From: Paenibacillus sp. GSMTC-2017
GTDB lineage: Bacteria > Bacillota > Bacilli > Paenibacillales > Paenibacillaceae
Assembly: GCF_016019935.1 (NCBI RefSeq)
Contig: NZ_JAECMT010000001.1
Span: 868,022-932,021, forward strand
Direction of reading: 5' to 3'
Length of the DNA stretch: 64,000 nucleotides
The notes below the pieces were generated by a model. The model was not told the DNA's origin and ran no database searches. It worked only from the letters and a program-made list of their open reading frames with translations. A program made the translations under genes and the position numbers. Below, piece after piece: positions 35,856-44,400 of this stretch. The first letter of the stretch is position 1. Every line of letters starts with the position of its first letter.

Positions 35856-36623
35856 TTATTTGATTGCTGCAAAGAACAATCGCTCTGAAGAAGAACTAGC
35901 AGCCTTTAATTCAAAGTCTGCAAAACGATCAACTGTACTAAACCCCGCACGACGAAGTGCAGCTTCAATCCAGTCAGGATCATAAGCTCTCTGTAGATGT
36001 GTTTCCTCGAATCGATCAAACTTTGCATTGCGATCACGAGCGAATATCGTAAGATTATGTTCGATCTGGCAACGCGACTCTTCAAAATCACATGTCCAAA
36101 TGTAAGCAATATCTCGTTCATCCAGCACAAACGGCTGCTCCTCGGCATAACGGATCAATTGTTTCGGTGGATGCATATCGAACAGAAATGAGCCGCCACT
36201 GCGCAGGGCAGCGAACGTAGCTTGGAAAGCTGCTTCGATGTCTTCCTTCTCCGTCAAATAGTTCAAGCAATCACAAAACGATATGACGGTGTCCACAGGC
36301 TCTGCTAGCTCCCAGCTTCTCATATCCTGTTGCAGCCACCTAATTGTACCTACACGAGGCCTCACAGATGCTTGAGGCGATTCGTCCCATTTGCTTCGGG
36401 CTATCGCAAGCATGTCAGCGGATAGATCGATACCGTACACATGAAAGCCTGATCTAGCTAGAGGTATAGAGAGACTCCCCGTACCACACCCTAGATCAAC
36501 AACCGACTCAGGCATCCCATATCGCGACCAGCTTGCGCGAGCGAAGCCAAGCCATTCTGCGTAAGGCATATCCTCCATGAGCTGGTCATACACTTTTGCG
36601 AATTGTCCGTAGGACTGGGTCAC
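35856..36623 (-). CDS. yqeM: Class I SAM-dependent methyltransferase YqeM
   Basis: This 255-residue methyltransferase has motif I VVDLGCGTGSLSIPLA, the acidic strand VYGIDLSADMLAIAR, IRWLQQDMRSWELAEPVDTV and the family-specific SFCDCLNYLTEKEDI. It starts at GTG 36623, which overlaps the cvfB stop (GTGA). In Bacillales yqeM closes the yqeG-yqeM cluster, as it does here. The methyl acceptor is not known. Confidence 0.88.
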   Translation of the reverse strand: MTQSYGQFAKVYDQLMEDMPYAEWLGFARASWSRYGMPESVVDLGCGTGSLSIPLARSGFHVYGIDLSADMLAIARSKWDESPQASVRPRVGTIRWLQQDMRSWELAEPVDTVISFCDCLNYLTEKEDIEAAFQATFAALRSGGSFLFDMHPPKQLIRYAEEQPFVLDERDIAYIWTCDFEESRCQIEHNLTIFARDRNAKFDRFEETHLQRAYDPDWIEAALRRAGFSTVDRFADFELKAASSSSERLFFAAIK

Positions 36624-37540
36624 TCGCCTTCAGCTCCTTCAGTTGTTTCTACCGGCGATTCTTCCTGGGCCAAATAGGTCCAACTACCCTTCTGCGTCAC
36701 AAGTCTATCTCTCATCAATTTCCCAATCGCACGTTTGAATGCCGATTTGCTAATACCGAAACGTCCCTTGATCGTATCAGCATCAGTTTCGTCAGAATAT
36801 GGCATTCCACCACCTGGACGCTCCTTAAGGAAAGCCAGAATACGATCTGCGTCTTCAATTCGTCCTACTTCTTTGCGCTCAGTCATGGATAGATTGACTC
36901 GGCCATCCTCACGGATGAACGTAACTCGTGCACGAACACGCTCGCCAAGTCGAATCGATTTGGTTCTCTCTGAACTCGGTATTAGTCCATATACACCAAA
37001 GCCGACTACTCCACCATCTACAATGACAAAAGAACCAAGCTGCAACGTTTTCGTTACCCAACCCTCAACCCAGTTGTTCATCCAAGATGCCGGAGCATGG
37101 AATACAAGTGGGGAAAGTTCCTCTTCGTAAGCAATTTTAGCAATGAGTCGTCCGCTCTTGTCATGCTTCATCACAACAAATACTTCGTCTCCTGGCAATG
37201 GCCGATATTCGATCTTTTCAGGAAGCTCAGATAAAGGGAGCAATAGTTGACGTCCGAGTCCCATCTCTAGAAAACAGCCTAACTTTGGATGTACGTCAGC
37301 GACACGCAAACGTGCTAGCTCCCCTAGCTGAAGCAACGGCTTTTTCATCGTTGCGGCAAGTCTGTCCTCGGAATCAAAATAGATAAACACGTTCACTATA
37401 CTGTTAATATTCGGCTTTCCGCCCACCAACTCGGTATAGTGAAGCAACACTTCATTTTCTTCATCAGTCAAAAAATAACCATAAGGCGACACCTCACGCG
37501 CAACTTTTAACGTAAGTGTAGTCCCAGCAATCAAACTCAT
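36620..37540 (-). CDS. cvfB: S1-domain RNA-binding protein CvfB (YitL)
   Basis: This 306-residue protein has tandem S1-like barrels (for example GYFLTDEENEVLLHY, YRPLPGDEVFVVMKHDKSGR, LGSFVIVDGGVVGFGVYGLI) and a C-terminal winged helix (GGMPYSDETDADTIKGRFG, SKSAFKRAIGKLMRDRLV). This is the CvfB/YitL layout; relatives bind RNA and affect virulence-gene expression in staphylococci. ATG 37540 overlaps the rsfS stop (ATGA); the longer frame to 37570 is inside rsfS and has no ribosome site. Its place between rsfS and yqeM is not the B. subtilis arrangement. Confidence 0.88.
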   Translation of the reverse strand: MSLIAGTTLTLKVAREVSPYGYFLTDEENEVLLHYTELVGGKPNINSIVNVFIYFDSEDRLAATMKKPLLQLGELARLRVADVHPKLGCFLEMGLGRQLLLPLSELPEKIEYRPLPGDEVFVVMKHDKSGRLIAKIAYEEELSPLVFHAPASWMNNWVEGWVTKTLQLGSFVIVDGGVVGFGVYGLIPSSERTKSIRLGERVRARVTFIREDGRVNLSMTERKEVGRIEDADRILAFLKERPGGGMPYSDETDADTIKGRFGISKSAFKRAIGKLMRDRLVTQKGSWTYLAQEESPVETTEGAEGE

Positions 37541-37884
37541 ACGAATTCCACAACTTTCGCGTCGGACCAAAGACGTTCGATATTGTAATATTCGCGCTCA
37601 TCTCTATGGAAGACATGAACAATGACATCACCAAGATCGATCAGAACCCATCTTGCCGAGTTCATACCTTCAATACCACGGACACGTGCACCGCTTTTTG
37701 CTGCTTGTTTGTGTATTTCTGTTGCAATGGCTTGAACTTGTGTATCTGAATTACCGCTACAGATCACGAAATAATCCGCAACCAAAGAAACTTCCTTCAA
37801 ATTTAAAGCAACGACGTTCATCGCTTTTTTATCTTCAGCGGCCTCTACCGCAATTTTCATTAAAGCATCTGATTGTACTGACAT
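37537..37884 (-). CDS. rsfS: Ribosome silencing factor RsfS
   Basis: This 115-residue protein binds ribosomal protein uL14 and blocks subunit joining during starvation. The DUF143 core reads DYFVICSGNSDTQVQAIATE, GARVRGIEGMNSARWVLIDLG and VIVHVFHRDEREYYNIERLW, complete and of normal length. AAGGAGG precedes ATG 37884. It lies three bases after yqeK and overlaps cvfB. Confidence 0.95.
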   Translation of the reverse strand: MSVQSDALMKIAVEAAEDKKAMNVVALNLKEVSLVADYFVICSGNSDTQVQAIATEIHKQAAKSGARVRGIEGMNSARWVLIDLGDVIVHVFHRDEREYYNIERLWSDAKVVEFV

Positions 37885-37887
37885 ACT

Positions 37888-38457
37888 TTAACCTCCTTTT
37901 ATTTCTTCAATTAAACTGTTTCGAGCTTCGATTGTAAGTGGATAAATACGAACACCTTTTGCAATCAAGAAGCTAAGTGTACCGTCAAGGCCAGCTAATA
38001 TCGCTTCCTCCAAGTTAACCTCACTTATTGCACGAACGTGATCTACACCAGGAAAATCACGACCTGGTTCTATATAATCGGCAAGCCAGACAATCTTTTC
38101 AAGCTTAGTCATCCCTCTGCGACCTGAAGTATGGTAACGTATGGCATCTAACACACCAACATCCGTAACACCAAACTCATGTTCGGCTACCCATGCACCC
38201 ACCGATGCATGCCAAAGCTCTTTATCATAATTAAGAACATCAATTGGTAAATTGTTGTCTCTTATGACGTTCCCTTGACGCACTGTCGGCCAGAATTTCG
38301 CCACATCATGTAATATAGCTGCAAGCTCTGCACGTTTTGCATCTTCACCATACCGATTAGCCAAAATGATCGCTGTAGCCATTACACCTTCAGTATGCTT
38401 CCAGCGCTTCTCAGGCATTTCTGCCCTGACACGTTCGATCATACTAGTTCGATCCAT
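37888..38457 (-). CDS. yqeK: HD-domain hydrolase YqeK (predicted symmetrical Ap4A hydrolase)
   Basis: This 189-residue metal-dependent phosphohydrolase would split diadenosine tetraphosphate to two ADP. HD motifs: RWKHTEGVMATAI (His), AAILHDVAKF (HD), LWHASVGAWVA and RYHTSGR, plus LADYIEPGRDFPGV. ATG 38457 is preferred to 38466 because AGGAGG is one base from the latter and ten from the former. It overlaps nadD by 14 bases and precedes rsfS closely. Confidence 0.93.
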   Translation of the reverse strand: MDRTSMIERVRAEMPEKRWKHTEGVMATAIILANRYGEDAKRAELAAILHDVAKFWPTVRQGNVIRDNNLPIDVLNYDKELWHASVGAWVAEHEFGVTDVGVLDAIRYHTSGRRGMTKLEKIVWLADYIEPGRDFPGVDHVRAISEVNLEEAILAGLDGTLSFLIAKGVRIYPLTIEARNSLIEEIKGG

Positions 38458-39037
38458 ACAAGCCATGCCTCCTAATATACGCTAAAACCGAATCAGGCAA
38501 GGAATAACGTACCGACTGCCCTAGAGACAATTTCCTTCGCAATGCTGTTGATGAAATGCCTATTGGCGGCATTTCTACAAGATGTAGTCTATCCTTCAAA
38601 TAGGCTGGCAGCGACTCCATACAAATGGCTTCTGAGGGACGCTCCAGACCTATAAAATTGACAACTTCAGCTAGCTTTTCAATTCGATTCCACTTGGGGA
38701 GATCATTAATGCGATCAGATCCTATAATGTATGAAAAGGAGCAATCCGGAAATATCGCCTGTAGTTCTGTGACAGTATCATATGAATAACTAATTCCACC
38801 GCGCTTAAGCTCAATGTCGAGCGCACGAAACTTGTTATTGCTGCTAATCGCTTCGACTACCATTTCATATCGTTTCACTGCATTTGCCCTTTGTTCGTTA
38901 TCCTTAAGAGGCGAACCAGCAGTCGGGATGAACCAAACTTCGTTTAAGCTACAATGTTCCCTTGCTACTTCAGCTGCAAGAAGATGACCAATATGAATCG
39001 GGTCGAATGTTCCACCCATAATACCAATCTTTTTCAT
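38444..39037 (-). CDS. nadD: Nicotinate-nucleotide adenylyltransferase
   Basis: This 197-residue enzyme adenylates nicotinate mononucleotide to NaAD in NAD synthesis. It has GIMGGTFDPIHIGHLLAAE with the HxGH motif, FIPTAGSPLKDNE, FSYIIGSDRINDLPKW and the C-terminal ISSTALRRKLSLGQSVRYSL, which carries the ISSTxxR motif. ATG 39037 is preferred to 39046 because of AGGAGG spacing. It lies between yhbY and yqeK. Confidence 0.95.
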   Translation of the reverse strand: MKKIGIMGGTFDPIHIGHLLAAEVAREHCSLNEVWFIPTAGSPLKDNEQRANAVKRYEMVVEAISSNNKFRALDIELKRGGISYSYDTVTELQAIFPDCSFSYIIGSDRINDLPKWNRIEKLAEVVNFIGLERPSEAICMESLPAYLKDRLHLVEMPPIGISSTALRRKLSLGQSVRYSLPDSVLAYIRRHGLYGSN

Positions 39038-39108
39038 ATCGTCCATTCCTCCTACAAGTCAGTAGCTTAGTTTATCCTTCAACAATCATATAGCACGATT
39101 AAATGAAA

Positions 39109-39405
39109 TTATTTTTTTGGAAGAACGATTGTTTTGTGATCTTTGGACTCTTTGTATAACACGATCGTTTTACCGATCACTTGAACGAGCTCAGCGCCTG
39201 CGTTAGCCGCAATCTCTGCTCCAATTGCTTTAGGATCATCAAGACAGTTATTTAGAACAGAAATTTTCATTAGTTCTCTAGTCTCAATAGCTTCTTGGAT
39301 ATGACGAACAAGATGATCGTTAGTACCGCCCTTGCCTACTTGGAAAATTGGTGTTAAGTGGTGGGCCAATGAACGTAAATGTCTTTTTTGTTTACCTGTT
39401 AGCAT
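39109..39405 (-). CDS. yhbY: YhbY/YqeI family RNA-binding protein (CRM domain)
   Basis: This 98-residue protein is a single CRM domain that binds pre-50S ribosomal RNA: MLTGKQKRHLRSLAHHLTPI, FQVGKGGTNDHLVRHIQEAI (containing the GxxG motif), RELMKISVLNN and AELVQVIGKTIVLYKES. ATG 39405 has GAAGGA nine bases upstream; the longer frame from 39435 lacks one. It sits between aroE and nadD as in B. subtilis. Confidence 0.93.
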   Translation of the reverse strand: MLTGKQKRHLRSLAHHLTPIFQVGKGGTNDHLVRHIQEAIETRELMKISVLNNCLDDPKAIGAEIAANAGAELVQVIGKTIVLYKESKDHKTIVLPKK

Positions 39406-39468
39406 AATTAAACATCCTTCTTTCGTTTGCTTCATTCATATAAAATGTGCTTCACTACTTTGTGTATA

Positions 39469-40341
39469 TTAAACTTGGAGTGATACAAGCACCGAATCTC
39501 TCATCGCTACTACTGGAGCGCTCTGTCCCGTCCAATATTCAAAGGCATATGCCCCCTGATAAATGAACATGCCAAGTCCGCCATGAGTTTTGCAACCACG
39601 AGCTTCGGCTTCCTGAAGAAAAGTAGTCTTCAGTGGATTGTAGATCAAATCACTTGCGACAGCTCCAGACTTCATCCACTCACCCCGAATTGGTGATTCA
39701 CCGATATTCGGGAACATACCAACCGAAGTTGTATTAATAACAATATCCGCGCCTTCGCACAGATCTTTAAGGCGGTCAGAAGCGGCCGCATTCAGCTTAA
39801 CTGCTCCACCCTCAAGTGATGACGCTAGTTCCTCCGCCTTCGTTATCGTACGATTCGTAATTGTAATTTCTGAAGGATTCTCTTGAAGAAGGGCATACGT
39901 AATTCCTCGGGCAGCACCGCCGGCACCGATAACGACGATACGTTTGCCTGAGAGATCAGGAGCAGCCTCTTCCTTTAGTGAACGTACATACCCTATACCA
40001 TCTGTATTGTAACCGACAAGATGTCCGTTATTGTTTACGATCGTATTGACTGCCCCAATTGCACTAGCCCCAGCATCGATCTCATCTAGTAGATCCATGA
40101 TTTGAAGTTTATGAGGTATCGTAACATTAACACCGCGAATGCCCATCGCCCGAATACCACGGACAAAATCACCTAGCGACTCAGGAGTGACATGGAAAGC
40201 CGTATAAACCCCATTTATCCCAGTCTCCCTAAATGCACGATTCATCATAATCGGCGATTTCGAGTGACGAATCGGATCACCGACAACTCCATACAAAACA
40301 GTATGACTGTCAATACGTTCGTTAGTCGTCTCCCCTGTCAT
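39469..40341 (-). CDS. aroE: Shikimate dehydrogenase
   Basis: This 290-residue NADPH-dependent enzyme reduces 3-dehydroshikimate in the chorismate pathway. It shows the substrate site GDPIRHSKSPIMMNRAF, VTIPHK with the catalytic Lys, GAVNTIVNNNGHLVGYNTDG, the nucleotide site VVIGAGGAARGITYAL, and NRT(IT)KAEELA after it. AAAGGAGG precedes ATG 40341. It lies 41 bases after yqeH. Confidence 0.95.
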   Translation of the reverse strand: MTGETTNERIDSHTVLYGVVGDPIRHSKSPIMMNRAFRETGINGVYTAFHVTPESLGDFVRGIRAMGIRGVNVTIPHKLQIMDLLDEIDAGASAIGAVNTIVNNNGHLVGYNTDGIGYVRSLKEEAAPDLSGKRIVVIGAGGAARGITYALLQENPSEITITNRTITKAEELASSLEGGAVKLNAAASDRLKDLCEGADIVINTTSVGMFPNIGESPIRGEWMKSGAVASDLIYNPLKTTFLQEAEARGCKTHGGLGMFIYQGAYAFEYWTGQSAPVVAMRDSVLVSLQV

Positions 40342-40382
40342 AGCCGTTCCTCCTTTAACAGTCGTGTTAAACAGTACGAATG

Positions 40383-41510
40383 TTAGATCATAGAATCGCG
40401 TAACATTACTTTGACACCCTTCGGTGCATATACATCGATCAATGCTCCGTACATACCGTTTACTTGTATCCAGCCAAGTCCCGCGATGAACACATCTTGT
40501 TTCAAACCTTGCTTAACTCTAAGCGAATGTCTAGTCCATTCAGGAATTTCAGTTAATTCTGCAACCGATGGACCACCTAGCAACTCACCTTTATGGTTTT
40601 CGTAGAGTTCATCAGCACGTTCCATCTTCGTACGGTGTACATTTAGTGCATTAGAAATATAGAAAGTGAAGGATTGACGTTCACCCTCCACAAAGTCAAA
40701 GCGGACTAAACTACCGATAAACAGAGATTGTTTTTCGTTAAGCTGATAAACAAGCGGCTTGATCGGCTTGTCCGGAAGTAATGTACCAAGAAAACTACGT
40801 GGTACAACTTCAGTCATTCTGCTTGTGTAAACAATTCCAGGTGTATCAATAATCGCTTTTCCATCCTCAAGCGGAATATGAACAGCATCAAGCGTCGTTC
40901 CAGGATATCTGGACGTCGTAAGTTCACGCTCCATATCACTATAATCGCGAATAAGACGGTTAATTAATGTTGATTTGCCGACATTCGTCGCGCCAACAAC
41001 ATAAACATCGCGTCCGTTACGATGACGCTCAAGTGCATCAATAACATGCTCGAAGCCCATATTGCGTTTCGCACTGCACAATATAATATCAATCGTTCTT
41101 AAACCCTGTGACTTCGCTTGCTGTTGAACCCAGTTACGAATACGGTTCGTATTCATTCCTTTTGGAAGCAAGTCAATTTTGTTCACTACGAGAATAACCG
41201 GATTGTTACCTACGAAACGTTGCAAGCCAGAAATCAAACTGCCTTCAAAATCATACAAATCAACGATATGAACGACTAAACTGTTAGTCGTACCGATACT
41301 GCCGAGCAACTTTAAGAAGTCATCTTGGTCAATCGCCACTGATGACGCTTCATTATAATGCCGTATACGGAAGCATCGTTGACAAATAATCGGCTCTCGC
41401 GAAATCGCGTTCTCCGGAATATATCCAGCTTCCTCAGGTTGCTGTGACTGTATGTGAACCCCACAGCCCGCACATGAAGTTATCGTCTCATCTTGTTGTC
41501 GTTCTTTCAC
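40383..41510 (-). CDS. yqeH: Ribosome biogenesis GTPase YqeH
   Basis: This 375-residue circularly permuted GTPase is needed for 30S assembly. An N-terminal zinc finger (CAGCGVHIQ and CQRCFRIRHYNE) is followed by the permuted G-motifs: G4 VVNKIDLLPK, G5 CSAKR, G1 GATNVGKSTLINRLI and G3 DTPGI. The C-terminal treble-clef/RNA-binding part includes FIAGLGWIQVNG. The start is GTG 41510, overlapping the yqeG stop (GTGA), with GAGGAAAAG upstream. Confidence 0.95.
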   Translation of the reverse strand: MKERQQDETITSCAGCGVHIQSQQPEEAGYIPENAISREPIICQRCFRIRHYNEASSVAIDQDDFLKLLGSIGTTNSLVVHIVDLYDFEGSLISGLQRFVGNNPVILVVNKIDLLPKGMNTNRIRNWVQQQAKSQGLRTIDIILCSAKRNMGFEHVIDALERHRNGRDVYVVGATNVGKSTLINRLIRDYSDMERELTTSRYPGTTLDAVHIPLEDGKAIIDTPGIVYTSRMTEVVPRSFLGTLLPDKPIKPLVYQLNEKQSLFIGSLVRFDFVEGERQSFTFYISNALNVHRTKMERADELYENHKGELLGGPSVAELTEIPEWTRHSLRVKQGLKQDVFIAGLGWIQVNGMYGALIDVYAPKGVKVMLRDSMI

Positions 41511-42031
41511 TTCTTTTCCTCCTCATGCCACATACCACGCCTACGAAGTATGAATAGCGCAATCCGTTCAATTCTTCTATTAACGAGCGTCATCAAACCC
41601 TCATCTGGCGGGGAGACCGGCGCTACAAGAATCGTAAATAAACCCATACGATTTCCGCCAAGCACATCAGTCATCATCTGATCACCGATCATGACCGTTT
41701 GATTAGCTGCTAGTCCAAGCAGAGCAAGTGCCTTAAGGAAAGGCCTTTGTATCGGCTTTCGTGCTGCATGGATATATGGAATACCCAGCGGCGTCGCGAA
41801 ACTACCCACTCGCGTAATATTATTATTGGAAACAATAACTACTTTGAACCCGAGCGAACTAGCCTTATCCAGCCATGCAACAAGCTCCGGCGTTGCCAGT
41901 GGTTCCTTCGCACCAACTAGCGTATTGTCCAAATCTGTAATAATGCCTCGCACTCCCCGAGAGGAGAGTTCATGCAAATCAATTTCGTAAACCGAATTGA
42001 CGCGTAAATTCGGTACCAACCTTTCAAACAT
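41507..42031 (-). CDS. yqeG: YqeG-family HAD-type phosphatase
   Basis: This 174-residue HAD III-type phosphatase has motif I GIITDLDNTLVGAKE, motif II VVIVSNNN, the lysine segment AARKPIQRPF and motif III MIGDQMMTDVLGGNRMG. It is the first gene of the yqe cluster. AGAGGGA precedes ATG 42031. Its substrate is unknown; mitochondrial relatives act on phosphatidylglycerophosphate. Confidence 0.93.
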   Translation of the reverse strand: MFERLVPNLRVNSVYEIDLHELSSRGVRGIITDLDNTLVGAKEPLATPELVAWLDKASSLGFKVVIVSNNNITRVGSFATPLGIPYIHAARKPIQRPFLKALALLGLAANQTVMIGDQMMTDVLGGNRMGLFTILVAPVSPPDEGLMTLVNRRIERIALFILRRRGMWHEEEKK

Positions 42032-42102
42032 AACTACTATCCCTCTGCTTTCTCCCTGCTATCTTACGAAACTATACCATAGAAACCAAATTTGTTGCAA
42101 AG

Positions 42103-42139
42103 AAATACCGACCATCAGACCACCTGACGATCGGTATTT
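42103..42139 (-). terminator. Probable terminator after the transglutaminase gene
   Basis: AAATACCGA (42103-42111) and TCGGTATTT (42131-42139) pair perfectly, with an inner TCAG/CTGA pair. On the minus strand the tail is CTTTGC, so termination may be weak. Confidence 0.6.
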
Positions 42140-42162
42140 ATTTACATTAGCCGTAGAGAGCA

Positions 42163-44400
42163 TTATTTTAGTTCACCAATCAAGTAACGGACTTTAGTTA
42201 CAAAATGATCAACTTCTTCTTTTGTTGCAGATCCAGCTCCATATTTAGCCTTTTCGAAAGTGTTCAACACCGTGCGGAAGTCCTCTCTAAAACGCTTATG
42301 ATTATGAGTATTTGTCCAGCGAATAATCGCTTCTCGAATTGTCTCATATTCTTTCCGCTCAAAACCTCTCTTGTTGCAAGCAGCTATCAACCTGCCAGTT
42401 TCTACTACAATCTGATCATTCGTACTATATGAACCTGTTCTTAGCCTAATCCATAGACCTGAAAAATCTCGGCGTCGAATAATAACTAATGCTACAACAC
42501 CAATAAAAAGAGCGGATACAGCAGTCCATAGTATCACTTTACTGCTTGTATAACTCTTTTCCGTAATATTAGTTGCTGCCACCTCTTCATTCATATCCTT
42601 ATCTGGGAGAGAAACCTCTTCACCCGCTGGCATTCTGTAAGGGAAATCAAAACCAGCAGTTGGCTCAAACGGTATCCAACCGTAACCTTCAAAGTAAATT
42701 TCAACCCATGAATGAGCGTCAGAGTTACGAACCGTATACGTTCCTGCTCCAAGCGGATTACTTACTACTCCACCCGTCATAAATTCTTCTGGCGGACCGA
42801 CACTGTCACTAGGCAAGACACCTGGCGAAAAGCCTTTAACCCAACGCGTCGGCATTCCTAGTGTTCTAGCCATTACTGCCATTGCTGTAGAGAAATAATC
42901 ACAATAACCTTCTTTTAGCTCGAACAAAAACTGATCTACGAAATCAGGGCTTGTACCAGATAACTTAGTCAAATCCGGCTTATTATTATATTTATACGAA
43001 GTGCTTAAATAATTTTCTAGAAGTCTTGCTTTATCATAATCATTTGTACCTTCTGCAGTAACTTCTGCTGCAAGCTCCCAAACGCGATCAGGAACACTAC
43101 CTGATATATGGGAATAGAAGCTGTTGGCATTGGGATCAGAGAATTCAGCTTCAGTCCCACGTAAACCTTCCTCATCTAATACCGTAACAGCAGAGGTAAC
43201 CGAATAAATCGTTGGATATTTAATTTCCATATTCCATTTGAGTTCCCAATACTCAGGAGACCAGCTAAGCCCGGACGGGAATAACTCATTATCTTCTTCA
43301 ATCCAGTTCACTTTCGTAATTGGTGCAGCAGCGAATAAGATGGGATATGGCTCAGTGCGGACCATCGTAACGATCTGTTCTACTTCAACTGTTTCTGCAA
43401 GATCTCGATTGATCCTGTTTTGCAGTTCAACACCCTTTTCTACAGACTGATATCCCTCTTCAGCGGGACGTTCAACCCAGCCTTCTCCATTGTATGTAGC
43501 TTTAGTCTCACCCCGCCAGTAGCTCTTATGTGAAGTGGAGACAGTCATCATCGGAGAAAAATCAAAGTCAAAGCCACCACCGAGCGTAGCATCATTACGG
43601 CTATAGCCAGAGCTCGCATTAGATTTGGATAACGGTGTATCATCTAGAATCGCTTTTTCACCGAGAAAAACTTGTACTTCTTCGCCTTTAGCATTTTTCC
43701 AGATTGTATAAGGGTCTTGAAGAAGTGGTGCCATCGCTGGTGCATTCAACGATATAATCATTAATAGAGATAAAACAATGATTGCAGGTGTTGCAACTCT
43801 GATCGGGTACTCCAGCAATTCTCCCCAACTATCAGGGTGCGTTCGCTTGAGCCTTTCAAGATGACTAAGCAAAAGCCAAACTAAACCAACAAATACAACT
43901 ATCGCGACATTATCCCAAAGCCATATAGGCGTGAAAGAATCTGCAACCGTAAGCAGCAGAATACTTGCCCCCATTACGCCGAACATTTTAGTTCTAGTTA
44001 CAGCCCAAATGCTAAGCAAAACATGAATAAGGAGTAAGGAAAGACTTATCCAAATAAACGGTTGTAATTGTGGTAAAGTCTGCTCAACCCACCATAGCCA
44101 TCTTTCTTTGTTAACAGGATAGATTGATGGAGATTCGATCCTCGCAAAGCTGAACGTAATGACTATCGCAGCTACAATCCTTAATCCCCATCTTAACAAT
44201 CGCAATCGAATAGGAAGTAAGACATCAATCAATAGAGCAACAGATAAGGACCAATAACCAATAGTGAAACTCTCTGACCACCAATAACCATCAAATACAG
44301 CTAAACAACTCATAATAATGATCGCTACAAAAACGGATACGAACCGCGCATACCAATCTTTTGCTACGTAAGATAGCAATCTTGATGTTCGTTCCCTCAT
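42163..44400 (-). CDS. Membrane transglutaminase-like protein (TgpA type)
   Basis: This 745-residue protein has about six membrane helices in residues 1-215. A large extracytoplasmic part with a transglutaminase core follows: catalytic Cys near residue 498 in KEGYCDYFSTAMAVMARTLG, His near 563 in SDAHSWVEIYFEGYGW, and FEPTAGFDF. A further helix near 595-615 leads to a cytoplasmic DUF4129-like tail. Its start overlaps the DUF58 stop (ATGA). The MoxR-DUF58-transglutaminase triad is common in Bacillales; its function is unknown, and a surface-protein cross-linking or peptidase role is only an inference. Confidence 0.88.
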   Translation of the reverse strand: MRERTSRLLSYVAKDWYARFVSVFVAIIIMSCLAVFDGYWWSESFTIGYWSLSVALLIDVLLPIRLRLLRWGLRIVAAIVITFSFARIESPSIYPVNKERWLWWVEQTLPQLQPFIWISLSLLLIHVLLSIWAVTRTKMFGVMGASILLLTVADSFTPIWLWDNVAIVVFVGLVWLLLSHLERLKRTHPDSWGELLEYPIRVATPAIIVLSLLMIISLNAPAMAPLLQDPYTIWKNAKGEEVQVFLGEKAILDDTPLSKSNASSGYSRNDATLGGGFDFDFSPMMTVSTSHKSYWRGETKATYNGEGWVERPAEEGYQSVEKGVELQNRINRDLAETVEVEQIVTMVRTEPYPILFAAAPITKVNWIEEDNELFPSGLSWSPEYWELKWNMEIKYPTIYSVTSAVTVLDEEGLRGTEAEFSDPNANSFYSHISGSVPDRVWELAAEVTAEGTNDYDKARLLENYLSTSYKYNNKPDLTKLSGTSPDFVDQFLFELKEGYCDYFSTAMAVMARTLGMPTRWVKGFSPGVLPSDSVGPPEEFMTGGVVSNPLGAGTYTVRNSDAHSWVEIYFEGYGWIPFEPTAGFDFPYRMPAGEEVSLPDKDMNEEVAATNITEKSYTSSKVILWTAVSALFIGVVALVIIRRRDFSGLWIRLRTGSYSTNDQIVVETGRLIAACNKRGFERKEYETIREAIIRWTNTHNHKRFREDFRTVLNTFEKAKYGAGSATKEEVDHFVTKVRYLIGELK

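Noticed and set aside
36735..37130. 131-codon frame on the plus strand opposite cvfB
   Set aside because: It is the complementary shadow of cvfB; the sequence is Arg/Ser/Pro-rich in the way typical of antisense frames.
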